A stretch of 64,000 bases of DNA from Selaginella moellendorffii (Eukaryota; Streptophyta; Lycopodiopsida; Selaginellales; Selaginellaceae), in the NCBI RefSeq assembly GCF_000143415.4, contig NW_003314346.1, forward strand, positions 315,270 to 379,269, in the 5' to 3' direction. Below, piece after piece: positions 1-11,531 of the stretch. Position 1 is the stretch's first letter; each line of letters begins with the position of its first letter. Made by a program: the position numbers and the translations under genes. The notes beneath the pieces were generated by a model. That model had not been told where the DNA came from. It did not search any database and was given only the letters and a program-made list of their open reading frames with translations.

Positions 1-174
1 ACCTAAGAGAAGGACCATGGTGACCAGATGGTGGCCTAAGTATGATCGCGGACGATCATTCTCTGACGAGGGGGAGGATTGTTAGGCACCAGGTCAGGAT
101 AATAGGACAAGGAAAGGGCCCTGCAATCAAATGATCACCCCTTTAGCCAGTTGGCTTAGGGTGTAAGGGATAGG
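1..174 (+). mobile_element. TRIM (miniature LTR element) 3' part, cut by TE1
   Basis: Positions 1-79 match, in opposite orientation, the internal segment of the complete TRIM at 43864-44308, and end in a polypurine tract (gagggggaggat). At 80 an LTR begins with TGTTAGGCACC and runs to GGGATAGG at 174, where the inverted repeat of TE1 begins. The expected LTR end (ATCTTAACA) is missing, so TE1 inserted into, or recombined with, this LTR. Non-coding. Confidence 0.75.
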
Positions 175-198
175 AAGCTCTATTTCGTTAAAGTGGGA
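175..198 (+). repeat. Terminal inverted repeat of TE1 (left)
   Basis: AAGCTCTATTTCG followed by ttaaagtggga; the same 24 bp are found at 52910-52933 and, reversed, at 61835-61858. Inside this block the two ends of TE2 diverge. Confidence 0.85.
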
Positions 199-863
199 TT
201 TATTCAGTAAAATGGGACTAGGTACAAATTTTCAAGTATTTGAAAATGACGTGAAATTATATGTTTTTTGTCTAGGGGCTAGACATATCTGGGGCATGGT
301 GACTAGCGCGGTGACTTTGTGTCCAGACTGAGTCCATCTGGTTGTATAATAAATCTCATTGTCAAGGTGAACAAGCCGAATCTGAAGCTAAAGAAGAGCG
401 ATGGCATGCGCGCACACACTATTTGTTTGTTCATTGAGCGTGTGGTGAGCTTTCCAAGATGAACGTCATTCCTATTAGCTAGACATATAACTTAATGGTG
501 AGAACATTTAGATATTATTCAATGTTATCTTTTTCTAACGAATCTAATTGTGAAGGTGTAGCAAGAGGCATTGCTAGTCTGGAGAAGTCATTTAACTCAT
601 TTGACCCTTAGTGTATTCTCATGAAACTAAATAACATTCATATTATTAAGGAATTTCTCTAGTACCTTTTTTTTACAACATAGAGGCTTGCATTTCTTTC
701 AAAGGTGATTTAGTAAAAGGCCTGAGGGCACATGCCATTCTATTTCTCAGACCGGTATTAAGATATACTAGTGCAAAGGGCCACATGCCATCACGCCTCC
801 TCTGATTCAGATTCAGATTGTTCACCTTGAAATAAAATACATTAGAAACTTAGTAAAGGAATA
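199..863. other. 3' region of TE1 gene A
   Basis: No long reading frame. It may hold small tail exons of gene A: CAAG|GTGAG at 877 (minus strand) looks like a 5' splice site, with a matching 3' site near 826, giving a 52-nt intron; a short exon rich in Ser and Glu would follow. Relative to TE2, a segment of roughly 0.9 kb is missing, between two copies of GAGGAGGC. Half or full palindromes lie near 402, 728 and 779. Confidence 0.45.
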
Positions 864-3800
864 TTAATGAATCTCACCTTGAACCCGGATTATAAATGCT
901 CTTGCTGCATCTCTTGCATGGTCTGGCAAGGTGATGGTGGCACTTTGCTTCCGCATCCAACCATGCACAACATTATCCACCGATATGCTCATGCTGGGAT
1001 CCCTTGGATTCAGCACCCATCTCTTTTCTAGGCAATCCTTCGTATATCCAGAACTTGGCTTGAACCACTCCACAGTTACATTGAAGGAGTTAGTTTCCGC
1101 GTCCTCCTCTGCATCAGTGATGCAGCGCCCCACCCATATCATTTGTTTTTTATTACTGGGTCTGACAAGCACGACCATTCCTTTGCAGACCTGTACTGGA
1201 TTGAATGCTGAATCCGGCTTCTTGTTCCTCGGCCCACAATAGTGATCCTCAACATTGTTATCTGTCACTGCATTTCCAGAGGACATTGTTCCGCTACTAT
1301 CTGGTGCTCTGGGTTCTGGCCAAAAGGACTCTTCCAATTCTTCATATACAACCGGCCCATTTTGGATAGCAGATATAATCTTCTCACAGTATTCGAGCAA
1401 AGGCTTGCACCTCTTAAAATAGGATTCTCCACCAAACACCAACCCCCTCTTCCAGAAGGCAATATGCTGTCTAATCCCGGCCACTATACTTTCTTGGTCT
1501 TTGAGTCCATCCGGGTGCATCGGCCATGGGGAACCCTGAGGAATCATAGGTTCCCCAGTTATGGGATCTCTCTTGAAGAGTTCAATGCCATCCACTGGCA
1601 GCCACACTGTGTCCCATTCTCTCATCTTGTACCTCATCACTGGAGCACCGTCACGCATGCTGAAATGAAACTGAAGAGGCTTGGAGTGGCCAATCAGCGT
1701 TTCGGATCCGTCCCTGATGTAGCCTCTTACAAACCCCTTAAAGTCTGGAACCTCTGTCACAAGTGCAGCTTCAACAGTGCCTTTGATGCAATTTTGGAAT
1801 TCATCGTAGAGTTGTGGGAGGGTGAGGACATTGGATCGCCGGAGGGACTCTGCCAGGTGACTAAACATGGCATCGACGTCTTCATGAGTGTGCCCAACCA
1901 TGAGAAAGCCAAGTGTAACCGTTTCAAATATGCCTTTGGCAACAAGCATCGCCAAGTACACGAAGACGTACATGTTTTTGTTCTCACTGCCAGCATTGTC
2001 TGTTTAGAGCAGAAGATGGGGTGGAAGGCCACATCGGCCGCAAGAACTTCCTTGAGATTCTGCTTTGTTTGGATGAGGCTGTGCATTCACCGGGCGACCA
2101 GCCTCGTTGGAATGGCATGAGGCCTCACGTGATAACCCTACAACCTGACGGCCAACATATTCACTGGGATGGCATGGGGCCCCACGCGATACTGCAAGCC
2201 TTTGCTCCTCCTCCAGCTGAACCCTGTATGGGGTTCGATCGACAAGGGCCTTATGCAAGGGTTGGCTGTTCAGCTCAGTCTGCGCACTTTGCAGAGACCT
2301 CAAGTGTTTTGCTAGGGACGCAATCATCATGTTTGCACCCCCGCCACCCCATAGAGGTACAAAGAAGTTCCCATAGTTCTGGGCACCATGCCCATGAGCG
2401 ATTATGCCAAACAGAGACACAGGCAGCTCCATGGATGAAGAGATTGCCTTGGGGGCAGGATTGAGTCGAGGTAAGCACGTCTTTTTCTGGTCCATTTTGT
2501 CGTGGATGATGCAGAGGTAAGAGTCAGGTCTCTCCATGGAGAGAATCCTGTTATGATAATATGCAGTCCTGCAGCTTCTCTGCTCGATGTTGTGGTCGAG
2601 CCGCCTTCTAACCAACGTCTCTCGCTCTTGAGCGCTGCAAGAATTCTTCGACAAAGCCATTTTGATAGCAGTGCACTCGTCACACTTTGAAAAGCTGGAG
2701 TACTTTCCTATACTCACATCCCTGAACCTGTTGCTCCACAATCTACTAAATCTAGATTGGCTCAGCTTCCTGTAGCCATTACTCTGGAGTTCCCGATTCA
2801 CATCTTCCAATATGGCCCCCTTGGTATACATGGAAGGGAGAACTCGTTGGGTGTCTCGTGTTCCATCTTCCAAGAGGCGGGTTTTATGTGGTTGCTGCTC
2901 GCTACATGTCTCGACAAACCTCTTGAAGATTGCCTCTCCATATACAACATGACCCCTAGTTTTGTGCATACCGTCGTTCCCATGGACTGCCTGTTGAACC
3001 CTTTGTTCCTCGAACTCAGTTTTGATTCTGTAGAATGTGGTTCGAGGGACTCCATAAATGATTCTCCATGCCTTCATGCAGACCAAACCCGTTTGGAAGA
3101 CCATGCCCCCCACCTGATGTTCTGAAGCATCAACAGATGACCGTAATGCCTCATACACAAAATTGCGAGCTACCTTCCAGGACAATGTCTTGTATCTTGC
3201 TCTCTCCTCTTCAATAGCATCCCAATCAGCATGTTGACAGCACCTCCTCTTGCAACAAGCAACTGTCGAGACCATTCGAACCTCCATCGCCATTTTCTGC
3301 CTTTTCGGTTCGTTGCTCAGATCCCTTTGGCTACGCTGTAGGAAGGTGTACTTTCTTTTCCTATGAAGAGATGTTTTGTCATCAGTTGTAGTGGTGTTTG
3401 ATTGTGAATCCTTCACATTCTCAAACACTAAATGCCTCAATTTCCACCGCACAATGCTTCCAATAGTCAGACTGTTTTCTTCTGTGTCAACAACCTCTAA
3501 AATCGCAACTCCAATATCATCCCAGCCCAATTCTTGATTAGCAACCGCATCTCTTGGATCGACAACTGTGGCTAAGCCCTCAGCTACCACCTCCCCCTCG
3601 GGGTTGTTTAGAAACACCTTTGCCTGAATCCATGTAGCACGGTTCTTAAGATCCACAGAGGGAACATGCGTCGCACTTGTGCTGTCCCCAACATCTGCTT
3701 TCTTCTGCAGATTTTTCAAGGCAACAACAACATTTACCCCGACGACCATCTTTCCTCGTTCAATAGCAACCACATTCCCATCGAAGACAGTCTCTACTGA

Positions 3801-3932
3801 TACAGCAGCATTGCCTTCCCCAAGCCTTTGACAGTGTATAACAAAGTTCCAATCCATAGACACAAGGGTCCCTTTTGCAACTCTCTTCCCACCATTCAAA
3901 ATGTAAACCTTTTCCCCAACCCTGAAGGCCAT
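864..3932 (-). pseudogene. TE1 gene A: DUF7869-like probable transposase, one nonsense codon
   Basis: About 1,020 codons, open except for one stop (TAA at 2004-2006, where TE2 has CAA). Residues 8-75 and 98-180 look like two diverged copies of the transposase-associated domain seen in plant CACTA proteins (DUF8039-like). A basic, Cys-rich segment (226-232) is followed by a helix-turn-helix-like region (284-305) and a CDEC pair (417-420). The core resembles DUF7869 proteins. Acidic residues that could form a DDE triad are Asp478/481 (HDKMD), the Asp of TDNAGSENKN just after the stop, and the Glu of GHTHEDVD. Two palindromes are read as coding sequence near residues 582-590 and 601-608. It is divergent from gene B across a 2.6-kb intergenic region. 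Family assignment is by motif; the catalytic role is inferred. Confidence 0.75.
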
Positions 3933-4290
3933 TCTGAAAGTGCAGAAAAGAAGTTAAGACCATACAAAAAATGATTGGAGAATGGCCTAAATCATAACAT
4001 ACCAAATAGCATGAGGCCACATGCCATTATTCAAACATGCTATTGACACCCATGTGAAATTTCGCATTCACAAAATTGGCATGAGGCCTCATGCCATCTT
4101 GATATACACACAGCTACAGGCAAGTAAAAACATACATGACAATACGCTAGCCATGAAATTGCAAGGGCCCAAGATGGCATGTGGCCTCATGCCATTTCTA
4201 AATGTGGTCCTAAACCATTCCATGGTGAACATACCAGGAAGCACAAGTGCCGAATATCAAGAGGAAGCGGTAGCCACACCAAAGACAGTG

Positions 4291-4430
4291 CCGCTCGCAA
4301 CACCGCAACTACTCGTAGCGCCGCTCGCAACACCGCAACTGCTCGTAGCGCCGCTCGCACAAACTGCCACTCGCATAAACTACCGCTCGCAATGGCGCTC
4401 GCAATGCCGCAACCGCTTGTAGACGCATAA
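4291..4430. repeat. 30-bp tandem repeat, CG-rich
   Basis: Two nearly identical 30-bp units (4291-4320, 4321-4350; ccgctcgcaacaccgcaact core) followed by decayed partial units. The same block is present in TE2 near 56450-56600, reversed. It makes spurious Arg/Ala-rich open frames on both strands. Confidence 0.8.
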
Positions 4431-5218
4431 ACCACAGCTCACAACGCCGCTTACACAAGCAGCGCTCACTGCGCTCAGCGGAACCAAGAACACGGCGCAC
4501 AAAAATGATAGACCTAGGAATGAGTTCGAGAATTCAAAAATAACACACGCTTGAACGTCACATCAAATCCTCTGACAAACCAGATCTTATGATTCCTCTG
4601 ACAAATTTCAAACTGAGTAGCTTCTAGACTTTGCTGTCGGAGGTTGAACTTTGTCACATCATGTCCTTGCCTCGATCCAGCTGTGCCATGTCAGTGATTC
4701 GAACTTTGCCATGCCATGTCAGCGATCCGCACCAAGATTATTCGCCGTGTAAAGGAATAATTATGCTGTGTGTGTACGTCCATTTATGGCAATATAAAGC
4801 CACACGCCATTCAAAGAATAATGCTAGTCGAGCATTTTTTGGTGCATTTTTGGGTTCAAAATTGCATGAGCCCACACGCTATAAATTTTACCTGTACCAA
4901 AAATAGAAACAGCTTTATTTACTTGGGAATTTAAGTGGTTGAGGCATTTTTAAACTTACAAACACATGCCCTACTTACATTCATTTGGTTGCTTAAAATT
5001 CAAAAATATTATAAACCTTTCTTTTTGCATTTTCAATGTTTTCAATTATGGTTTTTGATTTTCGCAGGACCAGCCTAGTAATCTATTTGCATCCCGTCAT
5101 GTTTATAGCTAGCTTTCGTTTGTCCCCTTCGCTAGCCTGAGATACATTTGCTCGGCATCTGCCTCTTACAGCATTTGCCCAGAAACGGCATCTTTCTTTA
5201 TGCAGCATTTGCCACATA

Positions 5219-5243
5219 TTTAGGGTTAGGGTTTAGGGTTTAG
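5219..5243 (+). repeat. Short telomere-like repeat
   Basis: About 25 bp of TTTAGGG units with one TTAGGG variant, the plant-type telomere sequence. The reversed copy lies in TE2 near 55633-55662. It belongs to the transposon, not to a chromosome end. Confidence 0.8.
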
Positions 5244-7649
5244 CAATTCAGTAGCTTGATAAACATGCAAATATAGAACTTGATGCAAAATCCTTTGATA
5301 TGTCACAATGCCCCTAGGACCATAAACACATTTCAATAGAGAGGGTCCTTTCATTTCATAACTCCTTATGTAGATCTTGGTGAAACCAGAGTTAGTGAAG
5401 TTGGTTTCTTGTGATCCCGCATCTGATTGTGATGTCCCTTTGCAGTGTCGATGGAAAGGTCAATGCACACCAAACTGTAGAATCTTGGAGCAAAATAACG
5501 GTCGGATCTATGGCAAATGCCTCTGAAACATTGTAAGGCTCGTGTGGTCTCATGTGGTGTCCGATCGAGATGCTTCTTTGCAGGGTCATCAAGAAGGACA
5601 TTGTATACCATTCTGTAAAATCTAGTTGCGATCTAACGGTTGGATCTCCAGGAAACTCAAAACAATCTCGCACATGTTAGAATATTCTAGGAATATACTC
5701 TTATGTGCTCCTGAAAATGGCATGCGGCCCCATGCCATTCAAGAGATAATGCCAGATGACGCCGAGCATTTTTTGGTGCATTTTTTGGGATCAAAATTGC
5801 ATGAGCCCACACGCTTGAACGTCACATCAAATCCTTTGACAATTTATTTAGCTGAACATCTGGCATTTTTGGAAATACAAGATGCTTTGGAATATCCAAT
5901 CATGCATGGTATAAATATAGCGAGGGTATTAAATGATATCCCAATCATGATCTTTCTTTTGGATTTCGCGTGCATGCAGTCCGAGGAATGATGACGTTGC
6001 GAATTTCTTTTGGATTTCACGCATGCGCGCGCCGATCCAGAAATTAATGGTGCCGCCCAAGTCCGAGGAATGATGATGTGGCGGGATTATCAACCGTCGT
6101 GACATTTCGCGCGTGTGAGGTTAGGTTTTGCATTTTGCTTCGTACTCGCGCTCGCATCGCGCTCCCACTCGCGCTCCCACTTCTCTACAGGTTTCTCGTG
6201 TGCATCGGCGTCCACTCGCGCTTGCATCACACTCGCGCTCGCATCGCGCTCGTGTGCATCGGCATCCACTTCAAGACACACCCAGTTTGTAACTTCGCCG
6301 CCAACTCCGCCGCCCACTCCGCCACCCACACGCAGCCCACTTGGCGTCCCGGGAGATTTCAGCGCCACTCTCCAACTGTAAGTGGCAGAGTAGCCTTGTT
6401 GCTACGATCCACTGCACACACAGTGGACATTCGCCAGCGAGTCCGGTTGTCACGCCTCCATTCGGCTTCAAATGGTAAGTCTTTTAGGCCAAGTAGAAAA
6501 TGGCAAATGGATGCAGAGAAAGGGGAGGAGCTCACCAGTTGGACTTTCGGGATGGAAGGCGAGGATCTGAGGCTGTACAACACAGATGGTGGGAGAAAAG
6601 AATGCATGGGGATCCTCATCCAAGTGACAGACACTCCATGCAGTTCCATGCAAGAATATGGACTGGCACTTGTGGTAGAGACAGCGTCTGCCTTCAAGAT
6701 CCACCTTGCACATCCTAGCGGCTTCCCGGAGGGGGGCAGCAGCTATGAGGAATTCCTAGAGGGAGCTAGGGAGAGGTTGTCCAGGAGGCCCACAATTTCA
6801 AAGACGCTGCGGGTCTATGAAGATCACATGGAATCCACGGACCTCACCTACGGCGATGTTCAAAAACTATATTCCAACATTGAGCCGTTGAGAGTGCCTC
6901 CAGTTCGCGAAGCGAAGGGGAAGGGGGTCGATCTGAAAACTACCCCGAAGCAGAAAAGGGTGGTCAAGCTCAAGCCGACGTCCGACTCTCCTGCTCCAAA
7001 AAAGAAGCTACTTGGTGATGCCATTGCCTCGGGTTCGAACACTACACCCACCAAAAAGAAGAGCCGCAAAGAGCAGAAAGAGCAAGAAGAGGCAGCAAAA
7101 ATTGTCGCAGATAATAGTACTTGTTACTATTCCAACAAAGTATATACAATCGATGTGAGCCGTATCGACATCCAAAGCAAATACAACCACAGGCTAGTAT
7201 CTGATGAGTGGGTGGAGAAACTGAAGCAGAAGATGCTGGCAAGTCCAGTAACACCCGACATCGCAGACGTGATCCCCTACTACCGAACAATGAAGGGCGC
7301 GACGAGGTTTCCAGACTTGATCAATAGGAAGGTGTTGGACGATCAGAACATCCGGTTCTATGCCGTCTCTGGGCAGCATTTTAGCTTGGCAATGCAAGAG
7401 ATAGTTGTGGATATTATGGTGGGCGAGGAGGTGAAGAAATTCTTCAAGACAAGAGTTGTCTGCCTGATAAAAGGCAACTCGCCCCTCCGATCTATCATAT
7501 ACATCTCCCACACGCAGAATGTCAAGCAAGAAACATGCTACAAATCGGGTCTGCACAAGACATTGGCACGAACACGGAAGCTCTGGGTTCAACTGAAGAA
7601 GCCACAAAAACCAAAACAAGGACGTGCACTAGCAACTAGTGCCTGGCAG

Positions 7650-7703
7650 GTAAGCCTCGTTGCATGTGGCATAGCATGTGGCCTCACGCCATTTCCATTG
7701 CAG
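7650..7703 (+). other. 54-nt intron of gene B built on a palindrome
   Basis: GTAAGC at the 5' end and CATTGCAG at the 3' end enclose the 22-bp palindrome at 7671-7692. The length is divisible by 3 and has no stop, so read-through is also open. The call rests on splice consensus and on the same layout in three other introns. Confidence 0.55.
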
Positions 7704-9028
7704 GAATTCTCGAGTCTTCTCTCGAAAACACTGGGGGTTAATGACACTCTCAGCATCCATAATATTTCTACTCGCGACAAAAGTTGTTTTTGACAAATGG
7801 GTAGATGTGCTGAGGAGGTACCATGACGGGGAGTTGCCAAACTCAATGGGTGTGGAGGACGGCCGGAAGCCCAATGATTTGAAGCTCAACGCCTTGCGTT
7901 TCTCGTGGTCTCTAGACGACGACGACCTTCTGACAGTGGCTAATGCTCTTCTACGTGGTGAGGTAGTCTTCAACAAGACCAAAATGACTCCCGGCCATAT
8001 TGTGACATACGAGGACTTGTGCACGACTCTGACAGCTCGTGCACTATTGAAGGATTGGATCTTCGAGCAAGTGGCCCTGGAGAGGGTGAGCATCGACACC
8101 ACGCAAGAGATGATGGAAGTGCTGGAGTTGTCAAATGAAGACATCGACGAGTACGTGAAGGGGGCCCCCAAGTTCATCGATCTACTGCGGGATGCCACGA
8201 AAAGTAAAGCTGAGAAGTTGGATCAGTATCCAAATTTCATTAAGATTGATGTCGACCACCGGCTTCAGAAACAGCTCGACCCCGCAGCAGAGGCCTATCG
8301 AGAACCTTACCGGGTATACTTAAATTTGGATGAGGATCAAAGGTGGAGGAGCATCGTTTCCCGCGGAGATGAGCAGGTCAAGAACATCTTTTGTGTGATG
8401 GACTTCACAAACGAGGAGATCACTCATGCAGACGAAGTCAGCTCCATCATTGACTTAATGGTGGGACTTGCGGAGGTGGAATCTTCAGTCCACTATATGA
8501 TCTACGACTCCGAATCCTATCACAAGTTCTGGAAGGCCTTGAACGAGGTGAAGGCTCGGTTGAAAGGCAAGGAGATGCGGGAGATCCATGGGATAATGGT
8601 TAAGAAGAAGATACCGACGAATGTCCGCATCTTCACACTCGCCCTTGTTATTGGTCCTGCAGCAGAGTGGGACTGGAGTGACTTCCCAGCTTCGTTCGAC
8701 AAGGCCAATCGAATTGATCTGAGGAAGGTCAATTTACCCGTGCCTGAGGAACTGAAGACGGCTATGGAGCTTTCGAATCCAAAGAAAGCTCCAGGTGTAG
8801 CATGGGAAATGCTCAGCTAGGTCTTCAACGCAATAGCGGGTGGGTCACCTGCTTCCGACTCCAAGGGCAAATGTGTTGTCGAGTACAACTGCGGCGGACT
8901 ATTCTTTCGAGCCGCACTACTCAAGGGTGTCCCGTGTGTTGCGGTGACAAACTCCATTGAAGAGGTGACTTCAATGGAGCATATAATTACAGTTGCCAAA
9001 GAAAAACAGTATCTTCTCTGCGAACCTG

Positions 9029-9078
9029 GTGAGTACACACTTTAAGTTTAAATGTTATCTCACAAGCTCTGTATGCAG
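9029..9078 (+). other. 50-nt intron of gene B without a palindrome
   Basis: GTGAGT to TGTATGCAG. Splicing joins the methyltransferase-like exon (ending CEPG) to a short Pro/Thr-rich exon in frame. Useful as the contrast case: same size, but no palindrome. Confidence 0.55.
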
Positions 9079-9165
9079 GAGCGTGGCCACCCCCAGATGC
9101 TGAAACGGCGTTAACAGCTACTGTTGAAGATACCCATGTTGGGCCGAGCTCACAACCTGCACAAG

Positions 9166-9203
9166 GTAAAGTCACGTGAGGCCTCACGCCATTTTGATTA
9201 TAG
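9166..9203 (+). other. 38-nt candidate intron, palindrome plus splice sites
   Basis: GTAAA, the palindrome at 9171-9192, then TTTTGATTATAG. At 38 nt it is below usual plant intron sizes. Removing it keeps the flanking Ser/Lys-rich exons in frame. Transcript data would be decisive. Confidence 0.45.
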
Positions 9204-9293
9204 ATCGTTGTGAATATTCAGACACGAGGACTGAAAAGCGCACTGGTGGCGCATCGAAGAAGGACAAACAGACAAGCAATAGGAAAAAAGGAG

Positions 9294-9342
9294 GTACAAA
9301 TTATATTTGCAATGGCGTGTGGTCTCATGCCATTCCTTGCAG
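9294..9342 (+). other. 49-nt intron of gene B built on a palindrome
   Basis: GTACAAATTATATTTGC, the palindrome at 9312-9333, then TCCTTGCAG. Removing it joins a Lys-rich exon to one starting GDTSSKAK in frame. Confidence 0.55.
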
Positions 9343-9486
9343 GAGACACTTCTTCAAAGGCAAAACAGGCAAGCACCAGCCAAGCTCAAACTGACAGTAG
9401 TCATAAAAAGCGAAAGCACGTTGGACAGTCATCGAGATCAGAGGCGTTTGATTCAAAAAGGAAGAAGGGCAACAAAAAGATGATAG

Positions 9487-9533
9487 GTAATGCCTCGCGG
9501 TTATGGCGTGTGTGCTCATGCCATTCATTGCAG
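9487..9533 (+). other. 47-nt intron of gene B built on a palindrome
   Basis: GTAATGCCTCGCGGTT, the palindrome at 9503-9524, then TCATTGCAG. It has nearly the same plan and 3' end as the intron at 9294-9342. Confidence 0.55.
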
Positions 9534-10070
9534 ATCAAGGGCTGAGTGAAAGCAGGCAGTCACCACCTCCTGACTCAGATTCCTATGGCGGACTCCCCTT
9601 CCCCAATCTCAATGGAGAGGTACAATAGATGAGGGAAGCTTTTCAAGTCAGGGCCACGTTTTTCTCATCTCGTCGTCTTCGAAGGGTGCAAGAACGTGTA
9701 GAAACCATGTTAAGACAGTCGGGTGAGGATACGGTCCTAGGTCACGCACTAAAACAGGCTATGGATGTCTTGTATTTTGAGATGGAGACTCGGCCAGATG
9801 ATTTTCCCAAGATGGTCCTGGAAGAACAAGCCATCCAGCCTGAGCAGCCTATGGAAGAAATGCAGGAGGGGGATGAGGAGCCAGAGAAAGATAATGAGCA
9901 GGAAGAGCAGAAGGACGAAGAGGAGGACAAAGAAGAGGAGGACGAAGAGGACTTGGATGGTCCTCACAATGGTGACGATTACAATAACGACGACGACAAT
10001 GATGACGACGATGGCTAGCCTGAGGTGGCCAAAGAGCAGCAGAGGAAGGTCATACAAGACAAACCATCAG

Positions 10071-10974
10071 GTAAATAATAGTACATCCATTCCTAACCTT
10101 TTACCATTTCTAACATTGTCCATATAGGTCGCAGAGCAAATGGTCAGTAGAGATTATTCAGTTGAATTTACAAACTCTAGCCTTTAGTGTCGAGGAAGGA
10201 TAGTGCCAAGCAAGGGTCGAAACGTATGTCCAATCCTTCAGAATCAGCAGTGCGCCCAAGTGATATCGGTCCTAGTTCCTCAATAGCAGTTGATGGTAAA
10301 TACAGTATAGTGGATTCAATGTGCTAATGAGTTTGTTTTTAGTAGCACGGGAGGATACCATCTCAATCGAAGGGAGATATTTGGACATGCATATGGATCC
10401 GCCAGTGGACTCTACTTGCCTGCAAGAGTCATCAGAGCTGGTGGAGGCTACTATCCATATCAACGCCAAGCAAGCTGACCATGCTCCACTTGATGCTACC
10501 CATACCACTGAGTCAATCTTGTCCACGTATCCAACTGACGGTGACCAGGCGCCATTGGACCCACATGAGGCCGCCCCAGCCGCCGAGCCGGTCGTATCCT
10601 CATTTCTAACGGACTCAACGTGTGCCCAATCGTCTGACTACGCGCCGTTGGAACCTCCGTACACCGCCCCTGCTGCCTGTTCGGTCATGTCCACTTTGCC
10701 AACGGAGGCACCAGCTGAAATGGCGTGTGATCACACGCCATCGGAACCACCCCATGCCACTGTTGAGCCAGTTGTACTAGAGTCTACAGCTGAAATGGCA
10801 TGTGCCCACACGCCATCGGATGCGATTGACCCCACATTGCAGATGAGAGTATTTCCGCCCTTCACGTTTCCTCGATCAAAACCCTCTCAACGACCATCGG
10901 GAGCACCATTCGCTAATATTGTAGATGGTAAAATTGACTTGTACCATTTTTTATGCTGACGCATTTCATTTCAG
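10071..10974 (+). other. Four more ultra-short introns and a repeat-rich exon of gene B
   Basis: Inferred introns at 10071-10127 (57 nt), 10143-10187 (45), 10296-10342 (47) and 10928-10974 (47) all have GT...AG ends and keep one reading frame. The exon 10343-10927 encodes degenerate repeats of about 35-40 residues (APLEPP, EPVxSS). Two palindromes (10720-10741, 10795-10816) are exonic there and read as EMACDHTPS and EMACAHTPS. None of these four introns has a clear palindrome. Confidence 0.5.
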
Positions 10975-11531
10975 AGTCACAGCGAAGGTACTGTATCATT
11001 TTTGATCTGAACGGTGTCCTTTTCTCCCATGAGCGTGTCTCGTCCTCGAATGTCATTGCACCCTCCAAAGCCTGCGGTCGCAAGTTGGTCAAAAGAGACA
11101 GATTCACATTAATCACACGGGAGAAACTGCGGGATCTAATAATGACCATGCGACACTTAAAACAGAGGGCCGGGTTCAATTTGCAATTGGGAGTTTGGAC
11201 ATCCATGATGCGCCACAATGCATTAACGTTGCTACAGATGATGCACGATCAGACGCGAGTAATATTACCATTTGACTTTCTCCTAACGCAAGAGGATTGC
11301 TTGACTATGGTCCATGTGAGGGGTAGCAAGCCCATCTTCGTCAAGCCAGAGGCTGTAGTGATGAACCGGACTGCTAGGTCAAGTGAAATCCTCATCATCG
11401 ATGACTCGCCAATTAAAACTGCAGCGAACACGCACACATATGCAGTGCACCCCATCTCTTGCAGTATGGAAACTAGGGAGAAGAAATCGTATGTTCTAGG
11501 GACCTTGCAAAACGGCTTGGAGCGATGGTGA
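10975..11531 (+). other. FCP1/SCP-like HAD domain exon of gene B
   Basis: The exon encodes the signature order of FCP1-type HAD phosphatases: IIFDLNGVL (catalytic DxD region, with Asn at the second acidic position), LGVWTS (motif II region), and ILIIDDSP (metal-binding DDSP). Active FCP1 enzymes have DLDET-type motif I, so Asn may mean lost or altered phosphatase activity; known plant proteins also carry DLNG variants. Spacing between motifs I and IV, about 130 residues, is typical. A C-terminal segment (11525-11818) continues after a frameshift. Confidence 0.75.

Larger units (their letters stand above)
3933..6506. promoter_or_regulatory. TE1 divergent intergenic region, probable bidirectional promoter
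   Basis: It separates the starts of genes A and B and has no supported gene. It contains four full palindromes (4006-4027, 4076-4097, 4174-4195, 5717-5738), a 30-bp tandem repeat (4291-4430), telomere-like DNA (5219-5243), and a CG-rich stretch of CTCGCGCT-type repeats (6130-6330). A segment near 4815-4880 recurs near 5753-5815 (gagcattttttggtgcat), and its flank near 4550-4580 recurs near 5811-5845. Two diverged ~110-bp units lie at 5420-5660. The promoter role is inferred from position only. Confidence 0.5.

Noticed and set aside
1242-2120. 292-codon plus-strand frame, and its twin at 58976-59854
   Set aside because: Antisense shadow of gene A, which has the recognisable protein motifs and is conserved in the other frame.
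5219-5243. Chromosome end or internal telomere scar
   Set aside because: Only about 25 bp long and present at the same place in both transposon copies.
9629-10018. Separate acidic protein gene
   Set aside because: The frame continues the exon from 9534 apart from one TAG codon; it is better explained as the acidic linker of gene B.
2112-10816. CRISPR-like array of repeats
   Set aside because: Repeats are irregularly spaced, palindromic, lie inside exons and introns, and the DNA is eukaryotic.
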